From M2408 sp040386975 (lineage in GTDB: Bacteria; Bacteroidota; Bacteroidia; Flavobacteriales_D; Crocinitomicaceae), in contig JAZKEO010000002.1 in NCBI GenBank assembly GCA_040386975.1, positions 124,001 through 188,000 of the forward strand: 64,000 bases of DNA. Direction: 5' to 3'. The notes beneath the pieces were generated by a model that saw nothing but the letters and a program-made list of their open reading frames with translations, was not told where the DNA came from and did no database searches. This document shows positions 42,474-50,666 of this stretch, one piece after another (positions within the stretch are counted from its first letter, which is position 1; each line of letters starts with the position of its first letter). The position numbers and the translations under genes are program-made.

Positions 42474-43946
42474 ATGAAAAAGTTAATTTTTGCTGCTTTC
42501 TTATTTGTAAGTTTCGCTTCTCTTACTCAATCTTCCAAAGAAAATATGGAAAAATATTGGAATTTGAGATGGCGTTTGAAAAACTATTTTATGGTTGTTG
42601 GTCCAGATTATGGCGAAGGTTATCCAGCTGGAGTTCGTAATCAATATGGTGACGTTTTTTGTGTTGGTGATGCTCCAAATTATTTGGCAACTTACATGGG
42701 AGTTTTGGCAACAGAAATAAAACTCATGAAAGCAAAAGGTTTGGATTGTACTGAAACAAAACGAGAATTATATTATGCTTTATACGCTTTAAATCGTTGG
42801 GATGATTGCGAAACACAATATCCTTGGGGAGGATTTGATAGCATTGCTTTTGCAAATAAAACGTTCCCAAATGAAAAAATTGGCATATATATTCCAAATC
42901 CAAAAAATTTAAATGGAGCATGTTTAAGGCAAGATGCTCCAAACGATTTTGTTCAAAAACATGCGGAAAGTTTAAATAAAAATTTAGATAAAAACTTTCC
43001 AAAAAAACTTCCTGGAGACCCAACATTTGTTCGCTACATGTACGATTCAGGACTTAATCCACAATTCGATTACAACGTTGAATATGGTTACGAATCTCTT
43101 GAAAATTTTCTTTCAGATGGAAAAATAAAATACGATCAAGCAATAGAACGCATTAGACATGGTTCTTTGTTGAGTCAAGATCACATCGCAAGTTTGTTAA
43201 TGGGCCTTTCGATAGTAGTAAAATCATTGGAAGAAAGTGAAAACTACAAGGAACTAAAATTTCAAGATAACGAAGCTAGTTTTGTTTTGGAAGCAAAAAA
43301 CATTTCAGAGCGAATCATAAAATACATGAAAAGCTGTAAATACAATTTACGCTTACCAAACGGAGAACAAATTGAAGATCGTTGGGGAGGAAATGCTCAA
43401 CTTTTAGCGTTCCCATTTGCTAAAGCTGCCAATAAAATTGAAGGAAAAAAAATTGTCAAACAAAAGAAACTAAGAATTCCAATTTGGCATTTGGCTCTTG
43501 TCATGTCGCCAAGAACAAAGTCAAGTACTGCTTGGATTGTCTTAAAATTATTCGCAGTTAACAATCAAAGCGGCCGTTTATTTTTTAGTAAAAATGCTAA
43601 AAAGAATCAAAAATTAATGACTCGTTTATCAAAAACGAAGAATTGGGAGGCTTTTTATCCTTTGATTCATGCTTACTTGAATGATGTTTCATACAAAGCT
43701 AAAAATGAAGCTATTCAAAAAGATTTGGATTTGATGCCTTTCTCTGGGAATTGGTCAAACGAAACTTCTAAAACGAATCAATGGGCCACTTCACACAAAT
43801 ATCATGATTCACAAGAGGAAAATACAAAAGGTGGAAACGCCAATTTTAATGGTGTTTATTCAGGCTTAGAATTCATGCTAACAATGAATTTGTATATGCT
43901 TCAAAATCCTGAGTATGTAAGTGATTATTTAAAACCAAGAAAATAA
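42474..43946 (+). CDS. Secreted protein of unknown function, about 490 residues
   Basis: The ATG at 42474 (MKKLIFAAFLFVSFASL) opens a clean signal peptide; an upstream TTG adds only three codons. The mature protein has a conserved-looking N-terminal block (WRLKNYFMVVGPDYGEGYPAG, near 25-45) and NRWDDCETQYPWGGFDS. It is rich in helices and aromatic residues, as in (alpha/alpha)6-barrel polysaccharide-active proteins, but I cannot assign a family. No T9SS sorting domain is present, so it is probably periplasmic. It has its own promoter. Confidence 0.7.
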   Translation: MKKLIFAAFLFVSFASLTQSSKENMEKYWNLRWRLKNYFMVVGPDYGEGYPAGVRNQYGDVFCVGDAPNYLATYMGVLATEIKLMKAKGLDCTETKRELYYALYALNRWDDCETQYPWGGFDSIAFANKTFPNEKIGIYIPNPKNLNGACLRQDAPNDFVQKHAESLNKNLDKNFPKKLPGDPTFVRYMYDSGLNPQFDYNVEYGYESLENFLSDGKIKYDQAIERIRHGSLLSQDHIASLLMGLSIVVKSLEESENYKELKFQDNEASFVLEAKNISERIIKYMKSCKYNLRLPNGEQIEDRWGGNAQLLAFPFAKAANKIEGKKIVKQKKLRIPIWHLALVMSPRTKSSTAWIVLKLFAVNNQSGRLFFSKNAKKNQKLMTRLSKTKNWEAFYPLIHAYLNDVSYKAKNEAIQKDLDLMPFSGNWSNETSKTNQWATSHKYHDSQEENTKGGNANFNGVYSGLEFMLTMNLYMLQNPEYVSDYLKPRK

Positions 43947-43990
43947 TCCAATTTCGGAACTTTTTTGACATTTTATCGTATTAAAACCCA

Positions 43991-45382
43991 ATGAGAACAA
44001 AATACATCGACTTAATAGATCAAACATTTGATTTTCCTCAAGATGAATTCAACTTGAAGGAGGATCGTTTGATTTTTCATGGTATAGATTTAATGAAACT
44101 AATTGAAGATTACGGCACACCGTTGAAATTCAATTATTTACCCCAAATATCATTCAATATTCAACGGGCTAAAGGTTGGTTCCGTGAAGCGATGAATAAC
44201 ATGGGATATACTGGGAATTACCATTATTCGTACTGTACAAAAAGTTCGCATTTTGCTTTCGTAATGGATGAAGTTTTGAAAAATGATGTTCACATTGAAA
44301 CCTCATCGGCTTTTGATATTGACATCGTTTTAAATCTTTGGAAAAAGAAAAAATTAAAAGATGGAAGTTTTGTCATCTGTAACGGGTACAAACCACAACA
44401 ATACATTCAAAATATTGCCAAACTGATTGAGAAAACAAAATTGGAAGTTATTCCAATTGTTGATAATACACAGGAATTACAAGATTTAATCGGCGCGACG
44501 AAAAAAGAATTTAATGTTGGTATTAGAATTGCTTCGGAAGAAGAACCAAAATTTGAGTTTTATACCTCTCGTTTAGGAATTCGTTATCGTGAAATTGTTC
44601 CTGTTTACAAGGCTATGTTACACGATAACCCTCAGGTGAAAGTGAAAATGTTGCATTTTTTCATCAATACAGGAATCAACGATACTGCTTATTATTGGAA
44701 TGAATTAACAAAATGTCTTCGTATTTATTGCGACTTAAAAAAGGTTTGTCCAACACTTGATTCATTAAATATTGGTGGTGGATTTCCAATCAAAAAATCT
44801 TTGGCTTTTGAATACGATTATGCTTACATGGTGAAAGAAATCATTACACAGGTACAACGTGTTTGTGCTGACAATGACATTCCTGAACCACATATTTTTA
44901 CCGAATTTGGTTCGTTTACAGTTGGCGAAAGTGGAGGTGCTTTGTTCAATATTTTACATCAAAAACAACAAAATGACCGTGAAAAATGGAATATGATTGA
45001 TTCTTCATTCATGACAAACCTTCCAGATACTTGGGCAATAAATCAGCGTTTTATTATGCTTCCTATTAATCGTTGGAACGATGACTACGAACGTATTTTA
45101 CTTGGAGGTTTAACGTGTGATAGTGATGATTATTACAATTCGGAACAACATTCAAATGCCATTTATTTACCTAAATTCAATAAAAACAAACCTTTGTACA
45201 TTGGTTTCTTCAACACGGGAGCTTACCAAGAAACAATCGGTGGTTATGGTGGCTTAAAACATTGTTTGATTCCAGAACCGAAGCACATTTTGATTCGTCG
45301 CGATGAAAATGGTAAGATTCAAACAGAAATGTTTTCTGAAGAACAAACAGCGAATGATTATTTGAAAATTTTAGGGTATTAA
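43991..45382 (+). CDS. speA: Biosynthetic arginine decarboxylase (fold III PLP enzyme)
   Basis: A 463-residue alanine-racemase-fold decarboxylase of the SpeA/Orn-DAP-Arg group 2 family. It makes agmatine for polyamine synthesis. The PLP lysine is K84 in YSYCTKSSHF. HIETSSAFDIDIV, LNIGGGFPIKKSL and the cofactor/substrate segment GGLTCDSDDYY are visible. It is much shorter than E. coli SpeA (about 658), lacking the inserted helical domain, as is typical of the Bacteroidota form. Substrate preference for arginine is inferred from the family. Confidence 0.9.
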   Translation: MRTKYIDLIDQTFDFPQDEFNLKEDRLIFHGIDLMKLIEDYGTPLKFNYLPQISFNIQRAKGWFREAMNNMGYTGNYHYSYCTKSSHFAFVMDEVLKNDVHIETSSAFDIDIVLNLWKKKKLKDGSFVICNGYKPQQYIQNIAKLIEKTKLEVIPIVDNTQELQDLIGATKKEFNVGIRIASEEEPKFEFYTSRLGIRYREIVPVYKAMLHDNPQVKVKMLHFFINTGINDTAYYWNELTKCLRIYCDLKKVCPTLDSLNIGGGFPIKKSLAFEYDYAYMVKEIITQVQRVCADNDIPEPHIFTEFGSFTVGESGGALFNILHQKQQNDREKWNMIDSSFMTNLPDTWAINQRFIMLPINRWNDDYERILLGGLTCDSDDYYNSEQHSNAIYLPKFNKNKPLYIGFFNTGAYQETIGGYGGLKHCLIPEPKHILIRRDENGKIQTEMFSEEQTANDYLKILGY

Positions 45383-45411
45383 TTGATACCTAGTCTCTCG
45401 CAGATTTTAAA

Positions 45412-45458
45412 CGCAGATTCTCATTAAATCAGCGTATTTTTCTGCGGATATCAGTAGG
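45412..45458 (-). repeat. Dispersed CGCAGA element, copy 1
   Basis: Read on the minus strand: CCTACTGATATCCGCAGA, AAAATACGCTGATTTAATGAG, AATCTGCG. It aligns over its whole length with the plus-strand copy at 49818-49870, at roughly 80-85% by eye. It lies between two convergent genes; a further CGCAGATTTT precedes it at 45399. Confidence 0.6.
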
Positions 45459-45476
45459 AAACTTTTTTTGGAAAAA

Positions 45477-45824
45477 TCATATTTTAGCTTTCGCTTCTTC
45501 AACAACTTTCTTCGTATTCCCAATAAAAACATCGTTATCAAGAATAATAAATGGGCGTTTTAAAAAGGTATATTCTTCCAACATGTGTTTGCGGTAATCA
45601 GCTTCAGTTAATTGCATTGCATTTAAACCCAAAGAACGGTATTTTAAGGCCTTTTTAGAAAACAAAGCTTCATATGAACCCACTTTTTCTTTCAACCAAT
45701 CTAAGGTTTTTTCGTCAATATTAGTTTGCTTAATATCAACTAATTCAACGTCTTTTCCTGGTTTTAAGTCCTTCAAAATTCGAGCATTTGTTGAACAAGA
45801 ACTCAAGTGGTAAATTTTTTTCAT
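45477..45824 (-). CDS. ArsC/Spx family thioredoxin-fold protein
   Basis: A 115-residue protein of the ArsC family. The conserved cysteine is C10 in LSSCSTNARIL. It has a helical insert and the C-terminal FLKRPFIILDNDVFIGN segment, which carries the family's conserved R-P. Some members are arsenate reductases, others Spx-like regulators or glutaredoxin-type reductants. Lack of ars genes nearby makes arsenate detoxification unsupported. Monocistronic, minus strand. Confidence 0.85.
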   Translation of the reverse strand: MKKIYHLSSCSTNARILKDLKPGKDVELVDIKQTNIDEKTLDWLKEKVGSYEALFSKKALKYRSLGLNAMQLTEADYRKHMLEEYTFLKRPFIILDNDVFIGNTKKVVEEAKAKI

Positions 45825-45844
45825 AATTATATAAAGTAAATTGA

Positions 45845-46675
45845 TTAGTATTCAATTATTTCGATGGATTTCCCATTCTCAAAGCGCTCAATCGCAGAAA
45901 TTTTCCCATTGATATCATAATATTTTTTTTCTCCATGAATTTTACCATTCACATAATGCTCTTCACTTTCAACAGCATTTACATCTCCATAAAAAGTTCG
46001 CTTTAAACTTAACTTTTTATTCTCAAATTGCTCTTCTTGGTAAATAATACCTCCATCAAAAAAACGTTTACAAGTTAAAATTCCGTCTTTATAAAACGAA
46101 TATTTCTCAATTGTATAATTCAATTTTTTATTTTCATCTAACTCAATCCAATATTCTTCAAAAGAACCATTCTTTTTATTTTTAAGATAGTGTTCTACGT
46201 TTAATTTGGTTGGTAAATCATCAATTTGTTGGAAAATTTTTAAGGTCAATGTATCATTAGTAAATATTTTTTCTGAAACTTGACAAATCATATCTAATTT
46301 ATCTCTTTTAATGTTTTTTGAATATTTTTCAAATCCAGCCTCAAAAATCATGGAATCTTTCACATTTCCGTTTTCATCATATTTAATAGTTAAGCCATCA
46401 TAAAATCCATTTACAAAAGTTGAATATCCAAGCAAGAGATATCCTTTATAACCATAAACTTTTCCTTCCCAAGATCCTTCTTTTAAAAATCCCCGATTCT
46501 CAACACCTTTTTGAGGATAACATTTTGCTGGTCCGGTATATCTTTGTTTTGATTCATCAGAAGTTTTATAGTAGTACTTCTCCCATTTTTCCCATGTTAA
46601 ATCCTTTTTACAACTCAAGGTATCTTGAGCGAAAGAATTTATTGATAAAAATAAAATTGCAAGAAGTTTTTTCAT
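45845..46675 (-). CDS. Secreted MORN-repeat protein
   Basis: The start is set at the ATG at 46675 (MKKLLAILFLSINSFAQ, a signal peptide); an upstream ATG would add 18 charged residues before it. The 276-residue mature protein carries several MORN_2-type repeats (GxxxxYDENGNVKDS and GEKKYYDINGKISAIERFENG). It is the second protein of this class in the window; the larger is at 62299. It may be co-transcribed with the outer-membrane protein 54 bases upstream. Annotation pipelines often call such proteins YwqK-type antitoxins, but no toxin is visible. Confidence 0.75.
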   Translation of the reverse strand: MKKLLAILFLSINSFAQDTLSCKKDLTWEKWEKYYYKTSDESKQRYTGPAKCYPQKGVENRGFLKEGSWEGKVYGYKGYLLLGYSTFVNGFYDGLTIKYDENGNVKDSMIFEAGFEKYSKNIKRDKLDMICQVSEKIFTNDTLTLKIFQQIDDLPTKLNVEHYLKNKKNGSFEEYWIELDENKKLNYTIEKYSFYKDGILTCKRFFDGGIIYQEEQFENKKLSLKRTFYGDVNAVESEEHYVNGKIHGEKKYYDINGKISAIERFENGKSIEIIEY

Positions 46676-46729
46676 ATTTTTTGAGTGTTTGAATTGTCTT
46701 AAGTCTAATTTCTTTAATCTTAATAACAT

Positions 46730-47596
46730 CTACTTATTCTGCATGTATTCTTTGTTCTTTTTCTTGTCTTCTTCAGAACCATTTGTTGAACAATCTGTCT
46801 TTTTAGATTTTTTACCTAATAATTTTGTGAATTTAATTTGACAAGTCAAGGGATAATAACGGCTCGAAAACCAATGAATCGATTCTTTACCAAATTCTTG
46901 AAAAGCCAAAATTGGTGCATAAACACTTGGTGTTAAATAACTTCCTCTTTTCAAACGAATCCCTAAACCAAAAGCATAATGTAAATTTACATGCATAGAA
47001 TTTGAAAATTTTTGATTTATTGTATTCATATTATCATATACTCGAGATTTCTCAAGTAACAAATAATCCCCATTTAACCCCAAAGCATTATCTAAATATA
47101 AACTGGAATTTTTGAAATAAGTTAATTTATGAACTGCCACACGTAGGCCTAAATACCCGTTAGCCATTTCTCCTTTACTTTCTGTAATATTTCTATTAAT
47201 GTCCATTTTTGTAGTCTCATTTCCTCGAAAATACTTAAATCCAAGTCCATAATCGAAATAATCGACAATTCTTCCGAAGCTAAATTTTGGTGATTTCATG
47301 TTGTAATGTGCTAAACCAATTTCAATATTTGCTCCAATACTTCCTTTTTGAGAAATATCTAATGTAACTGGATTTCCACTTGCATCAACAAAGTTCTGTG
47401 AATGATCCATTTTATTTAAAGAAGCTAAAGTAAACGTTGGACCAACATTAATTTCCAAACCAATGTTACTCAATTTTTTCACTTCATTATTTGTTCCACC
47501 AAAGTATTTTTTCTTTTTTCTTGGATCAAATGTCTTTTGAGAAAAATATGTTGCACTCAAAAAAGTAACAACTACAATTAAAATTAAATTTTTCAT
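46730..47596 (-). CDS. Predicted outer-membrane beta-barrel protein
   Basis: A 288-residue protein with a signal peptide (MKNLILIVVVTFLSATYFSQ). It shows alternating aromatic/hydrophobic strands typical of eight- to twelve-stranded porin-like barrels: GLEINVGPTF, DYGLGFKYFRG, LHYAFGLGIRL and SVYAPILAF. A basic, asparagine-rich tail with a cysteine (DCSTNGSEEDKKK) follows the last strand and should be periplasmic. No specific family can be named. Confidence 0.72.
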   Translation of the reverse strand: MKNLILIVVVTFLSATYFSQKTFDPRKKKKYFGGTNNEVKKLSNIGLEINVGPTFTLASLNKMDHSQNFVDASGNPVTLDISQKGSIGANIEIGLAHYNMKSPKFSFGRIVDYFDYGLGFKYFRGNETTKMDINRNITESKGEMANGYLGLRVAVHKLTYFKNSSLYLDNALGLNGDYLLLEKSRVYDNMNTINQKFSNSMHVNLHYAFGLGIRLKRGSYLTPSVYAPILAFQEFGKESIHWFSSRYYPLTCQIKFTKLLGKKSKKTDCSTNGSEEDKKKNKEYMQNK

Positions 47597-47611
47597 AATT
47601 AAATTAGTTTA

Positions 47612-47645
47612 AAAATTCATAACTCATAGTTCATAACTCAAAACT
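47612..47645. repeat. Short word repeat TTCATAACTCATAG
   Basis: Three tandem-like units of a (T)TCATAACTCA(A/T)AG-type word between kmo and the outer-membrane gene. Similar wordy A/T-rich repeats occur elsewhere in the window; function unknown. Confidence 0.5.
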
Positions 47646-47647
47646 GA

Positions 47648-48982
47648 CTATAACAAACTTAACATTTTTTGCATCACATCCTCCTTGTCCCAATTTTGGT
47701 GAATTTCAGGAATTTGTAGAATTTCTTGCATGATTTTATTTTGTTTTTCACCATTTCTTAAAGCATCACTATAACGTGTGTGACTAAAAGTAACTTGAGA
47801 ATATAACGGTAACCACAAATTTGGGTACAATTTACTAAATTTTGCTTCAATTTTCTTTTGCAACAAGAAGTTTGGATCAGCAGTTAAATCACGCATTTCA
47901 ACATAATTCATCAAAGCTAAGTCCAAAATAGCATTTCCATCTGGAACGCGTTGATTTGAGAATTTTGACAATAATCCATCCCAATTTCCATTTGCTTCTT
48001 CGTACATTTCGTCAAAAACCGTACAATCTTCAAAACCACAATTCATTCCTTGACCATAAAATGGCACAATTGCGTGAGCTGCATCTCCTAAAAGTAAGAC
48101 ATTATCCTGATAATTCCAAGGATTGCATCGCACCATGACTAAACTTGAAGTTGGATTCTCAAAATAATCATCCAAAAGTGTTGGCATTAAAGGAACTGAA
48201 TCAGCAAATGTTTTTTGAAAAAAATCAGAAACTTGTTGTCTTGTCTTTAATGTGTCAAATGACGTTTCACCAAACATCGGAAAAAACAAGGTACAAGTAA
48301 AACTTCCATCTAAATTTGCCAATGCAATCATCATAAACTCGCCACGTGGCCAAATATGTAAACAGTTTTTGTCTAATTTATGTGTTCCATCTTCATTAGC
48401 TGGAATAACTAATTCTTTGTATCCGTGATCCAAATATTTCTGTGAATAATCAAAAAAAGTTGATTTTTGCATCCTCATTCTAACCGCTGAAAATGCTCCA
48501 TCAGTAGCAAAAATTTTATCAAAACTTTTGTTTTCTTTTTCTTTATTTTCTGAATTATGAAAACTTAAGGTATTTGTTTTTAAATCCAAATCTTGACATT
48601 TACGATTGAAAAAATATTCAATATTTGGATAATTATCCGCTAAATTCATCAATTTCTGATTTAAACCACCACGAGAAACAGAATAAATTGCTTGATCTTC
48701 CCTTCCATAAGCTTGATAAGTCAAACTTCCGTCTGTTGCGTGCATGCAACGCTTATACATCGGAATCGAAATTTGACGAATATCCTCAGCTATTCCAGCC
48801 AATTCTAAAGCTTTCCAACCTCGATCTGAAAGAGCCAAATTGATTGATTTACCAGCAATCAAAGTCGCTTTCCGAAGGTCTGGACGTCTTTCAAAAACTT
48901 CCACTTTATATCCTTTTTTTGCTAACAAAATAGCTTGTAAACTACCCACAAGCCCCGCTCCTACAACTGCAATTTTTTTCAT
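47648..48982 (-). CDS. kmo: Kynurenine 3-monooxygenase
   Basis: A 444-residue FAD/NADPH hydroxylase converting L-kynurenine to 3-hydroxykynurenine, a step in the bacterial kynurenine route to NAD. The ATG at 48982 (MKKIAVVGAGLVGSLQAILLA) gives the FAD-binding GxGxxG at once. ERRPDLRK follows, then GKSINLALSDRGWKAL, and the second FAD motif LLGDAAHAIVPFYGQGMNCGFED. No other kynurenine-pathway gene lies nearby, so it stands alone. Single-copy kmo is frequent in Flavobacteriales. Confidence 0.95.
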   Translation of the reverse strand: MKKIAVVGAGLVGSLQAILLAKKGYKVEVFERRPDLRKATLIAGKSINLALSDRGWKALELAGIAEDIRQISIPMYKRCMHATDGSLTYQAYGREDQAIYSVSRGGLNQKLMNLADNYPNIEYFFNRKCQDLDLKTNTLSFHNSENKEKENKSFDKIFATDGAFSAVRMRMQKSTFFDYSQKYLDHGYKELVIPANEDGTHKLDKNCLHIWPRGEFMMIALANLDGSFTCTLFFPMFGETSFDTLKTRQQVSDFFQKTFADSVPLMPTLLDDYFENPTSSLVMVRCNPWNYQDNVLLLGDAAHAIVPFYGQGMNCGFEDCTVFDEMYEEANGNWDGLLSKFSNQRVPDGNAILDLALMNYVEMRDLTADPNFLLQKKIEAKFSKLYPNLWLPLYSQVTFSHTRYSDALRNGEKQNKIMQEILQIPEIHQNWDKEDVMQKMLSLL

Positions 48983-49204
48983 TTTTTCGATTACTGAAAG
49001 TTTTATCAAAATTACATAATAGAATTTGTATATCGAAATAAATTTGAAGGAGTTCTTAATAAAGGATTGTTAAAGATGAATAAATAGGTTTTTATTCCTA
49101 AAGCATCGCATTTTGAGCTAAAACCACCATTTAAGAACAACAAATAAATAGCTATTAATCAAACACTTAAATGTCTTCGTGAAAATAAATTTTAAAAAAA
49201 TGTT

Positions 49205-49230
49205 AATTTATTTACCATGGTAAATAAATT
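49205..49230. promoter_or_regulatory. Perfect 26-bp palindrome, predicted operator
   Basis: AATTTATTTACCA followed by its exact reverse complement, centred on CCATGG. A half-site-like TACCAT recurs at 49235-49240 within TACCATTG, a near -7 box for the yceI gene 36 bases further on. The 296-base region between kmo and yceI holds nothing else that I can identify. Confidence 0.65.
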
Positions 49231-49278
49231 CATGTACCATTGTAGTATAAATCTTACAAATAATTAAAACAAAATAAC

Positions 49279-49803
49279 ATGGAAACAAAAGTATGGGGAA
49301 TTGACCCAACACATTCAGAGGTACAATTCAAAATCAAACATTTAGTAATTTCAACAGTTACAGGACAATTCAAAGATTTCAGCGGAGAAATTCAAACTGA
49401 AGGAGCAGATTTTGAAGGAGCAAAAGCAAAATTTGAAGCAAAAATTGACAGTATTTCAACAAATCAAACCGACAGAGACAATCACTTGAAATCAGCAGAT
49501 TTTTTTGATGCAGAAAACTTCCCTGTTTTAAGTTTTGAATCTAACGAATTTAAAAAATTAGACGAAGAAAATTATGAAATCAAAGGAAATATGTCAATTC
49601 GTGGCGTTTCAAAAGAAATTGCTTTGAGAGCTGAATACGGTGGACAAATGACCGATTTTTATGGAAATGTAAAAGCTGGATTTGAGATTTCAGGTAAAAT
49701 TAGTCGTAAAGAATTTGGTTTAACTTGGAATGGAGTAACTGAAGCTGGTGGTGTTGTTGTGAGTGATGATGTGAAGTTGCTTTTGAATTTGCAGTTAGCT
49801 TAA
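49279..49803 (+). CDS. YceI family protein, cytosolic form
   Basis: A 174-residue lipocalin-like barrel of the YceI family, which binds polyprenoids or similar lipids. It starts WGIDPTHSEVQFKIKHLVIS and contains TDRDNHLKSADFFDAENFPVLSFES, the strongest family signature. There is no signal peptide, unlike E. coli YceI, so this copy is probably cytosolic. A palindromic operator candidate lies upstream and a repeat-bearing spacer downstream. It is monocistronic. Confidence 0.93.
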   Translation: METKVWGIDPTHSEVQFKIKHLVISTVTGQFKDFSGEIQTEGADFEGAKAKFEAKIDSISTNQTDRDNHLKSADFFDAENFPVLSFESNEFKKLDEENYEIKGNMSIRGVSKEIALRAEYGGQMTDFYGNVKAGFEISGKISRKEFGLTWNGVTEAGGVVVSDDVKLLLNLQLA

Positions 49804-49817
49804 AACATGAAATTTTT

Positions 49818-49870
49818 TCCCGCTGATATTCGCAGATAAAATACGATGATCTAAAATGAATCTGCGGGAA
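49818..49870 (+). repeat. Dispersed CGCAGA element, copy 2
   Basis: CCCGCTGATATTCGCAGATA, then AAATACGATGATCTAAAATG, then AATCTGCGGGAAA. It matches the inverted copy at 45412-45458. The ends CCCGC and GCGGG can pair, so the transcript may fold. Confidence 0.6.
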
Positions 49871-49916
49871 AATAATAGTTAATTTTTTGCTACCAAAACA
49901 ATAAACTCTAATTAAT

Positions 49917-49958
49917 TCCAGTAAATTTGTAAGCTTATAATTTACTGGGATTTTTTTT
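49917..49958 (+). terminator. Hairpin and T-run abutting the HAD start codon
   Basis: TCCAGTAAAT and ATTTACTGGGA form a stem (13-base loop) followed by eight T, and the next base is the A of the HAD gene's ATG. The left arm also contains TAAATTTG (49922-49929), a -7 box. Transcripts begun there would carry only the right arm, so the structure would stop readthrough from yceI but not the HAD transcript. Confidence 0.6.
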
Positions 49959-50630
49959 ATGACTAATACTGAACTTAAAAAATACAAAGCAATCATTTTT
50001 GACATGGACGGAGTTTTAATCGATTCCGAACCCTTATGGAAAATTGCTATGGAAGAAGTTTTCTTTGAAATTGGATGCAAATTAACGAGAAAAGATTTTG
50101 AAAAAACAGTTGGTTTGCGTTTGGATGAAGTCATATCTTATTGGTACAAACACTTTCCATGGGAAGAAGTAAGTCCTGAAGAAGTTTTGGAGCGGATCAT
50201 ACAAAAAATGATTGTTTTGATTCAGCAAAATGGAGAACCTTTACTTGGAGTGATAAATTCCTTGAATTATTTTAAGTCAACTGGATTTAAGATTGGTTTA
50301 GCGACTTCTTCCTATGAAGTTTTAATTGAAACAGTTTTAGAAACCTTAAATATCAAACATTTTTTTGATTTGACTCATTCTGCCGAACATGAAAATTTTG
50401 GTAAACCTCATCCAGAAGTTTACATCAATACAGCAAAAATGCTAAAAGTTGAAGCGCAAGAATGCATCGTCATCGAAGATAGCATCAACGGAGTAATCGC
50501 TGGAAAAGCTGCTCGCATGCACGTAATTTGCATTCCAGAAAAAAGTCATGCTCCAAATTCGAAGTTGGTTATCGCAGACGAATTGTTTGAAAATTTAGAA
50601 GAAATGTTGGAAGAAATGAAAATTGGATAA
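49959..50630 (+). CDS. HAD-superfamily phosphatase (YniC/beta-PGM-like)
   Basis: A 223-residue HAD hydrolase. The nucleophile motif is FDMDGVLIDSEPLW (D15, D17), followed by a helical C1 cap. Motif II is LATSS, motif III GKPHPEVY and motif IV VIEDSINGV. Such proteins dephosphorylate small sugar phosphates such as 2-deoxyglucose-6-phosphate; some act as beta-phosphoglucomutase. The substrate is open. It lies after yceI but seems to have its own promoter overlapping the upstream terminator. Confidence 0.9.
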   Translation: MTNTELKKYKAIIFDMDGVLIDSEPLWKIAMEEVFFEIGCKLTRKDFEKTVGLRLDEVISYWYKHFPWEEVSPEEVLERIIQKMIVLIQQNGEPLLGVINSLNYFKSTGFKIGLATSSYEVLIETVLETLNIKHFFDLTHSAEHENFGKPHPEVYINTAKMLKVEAQECIVIEDSINGVIAGKAARMHVICIPEKSHAPNSKLVIADELFENLEEMLEEMKIG

Positions 50631-50637
50631 AAATTTG

Positions 50638-50645
50638 TATGTTTG
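50638..50645 (+). promoter_or_regulatory. Predicted -7 box of the M28 peptidase gene
   Basis: TATGTTTG matches TAnnTTTG and ends 21 bases before the peptidase ATG. The -33 element is weak. Confidence 0.4.
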
Positions 50646-50666
50646 ATAACTAAAGTATCACTCTAA

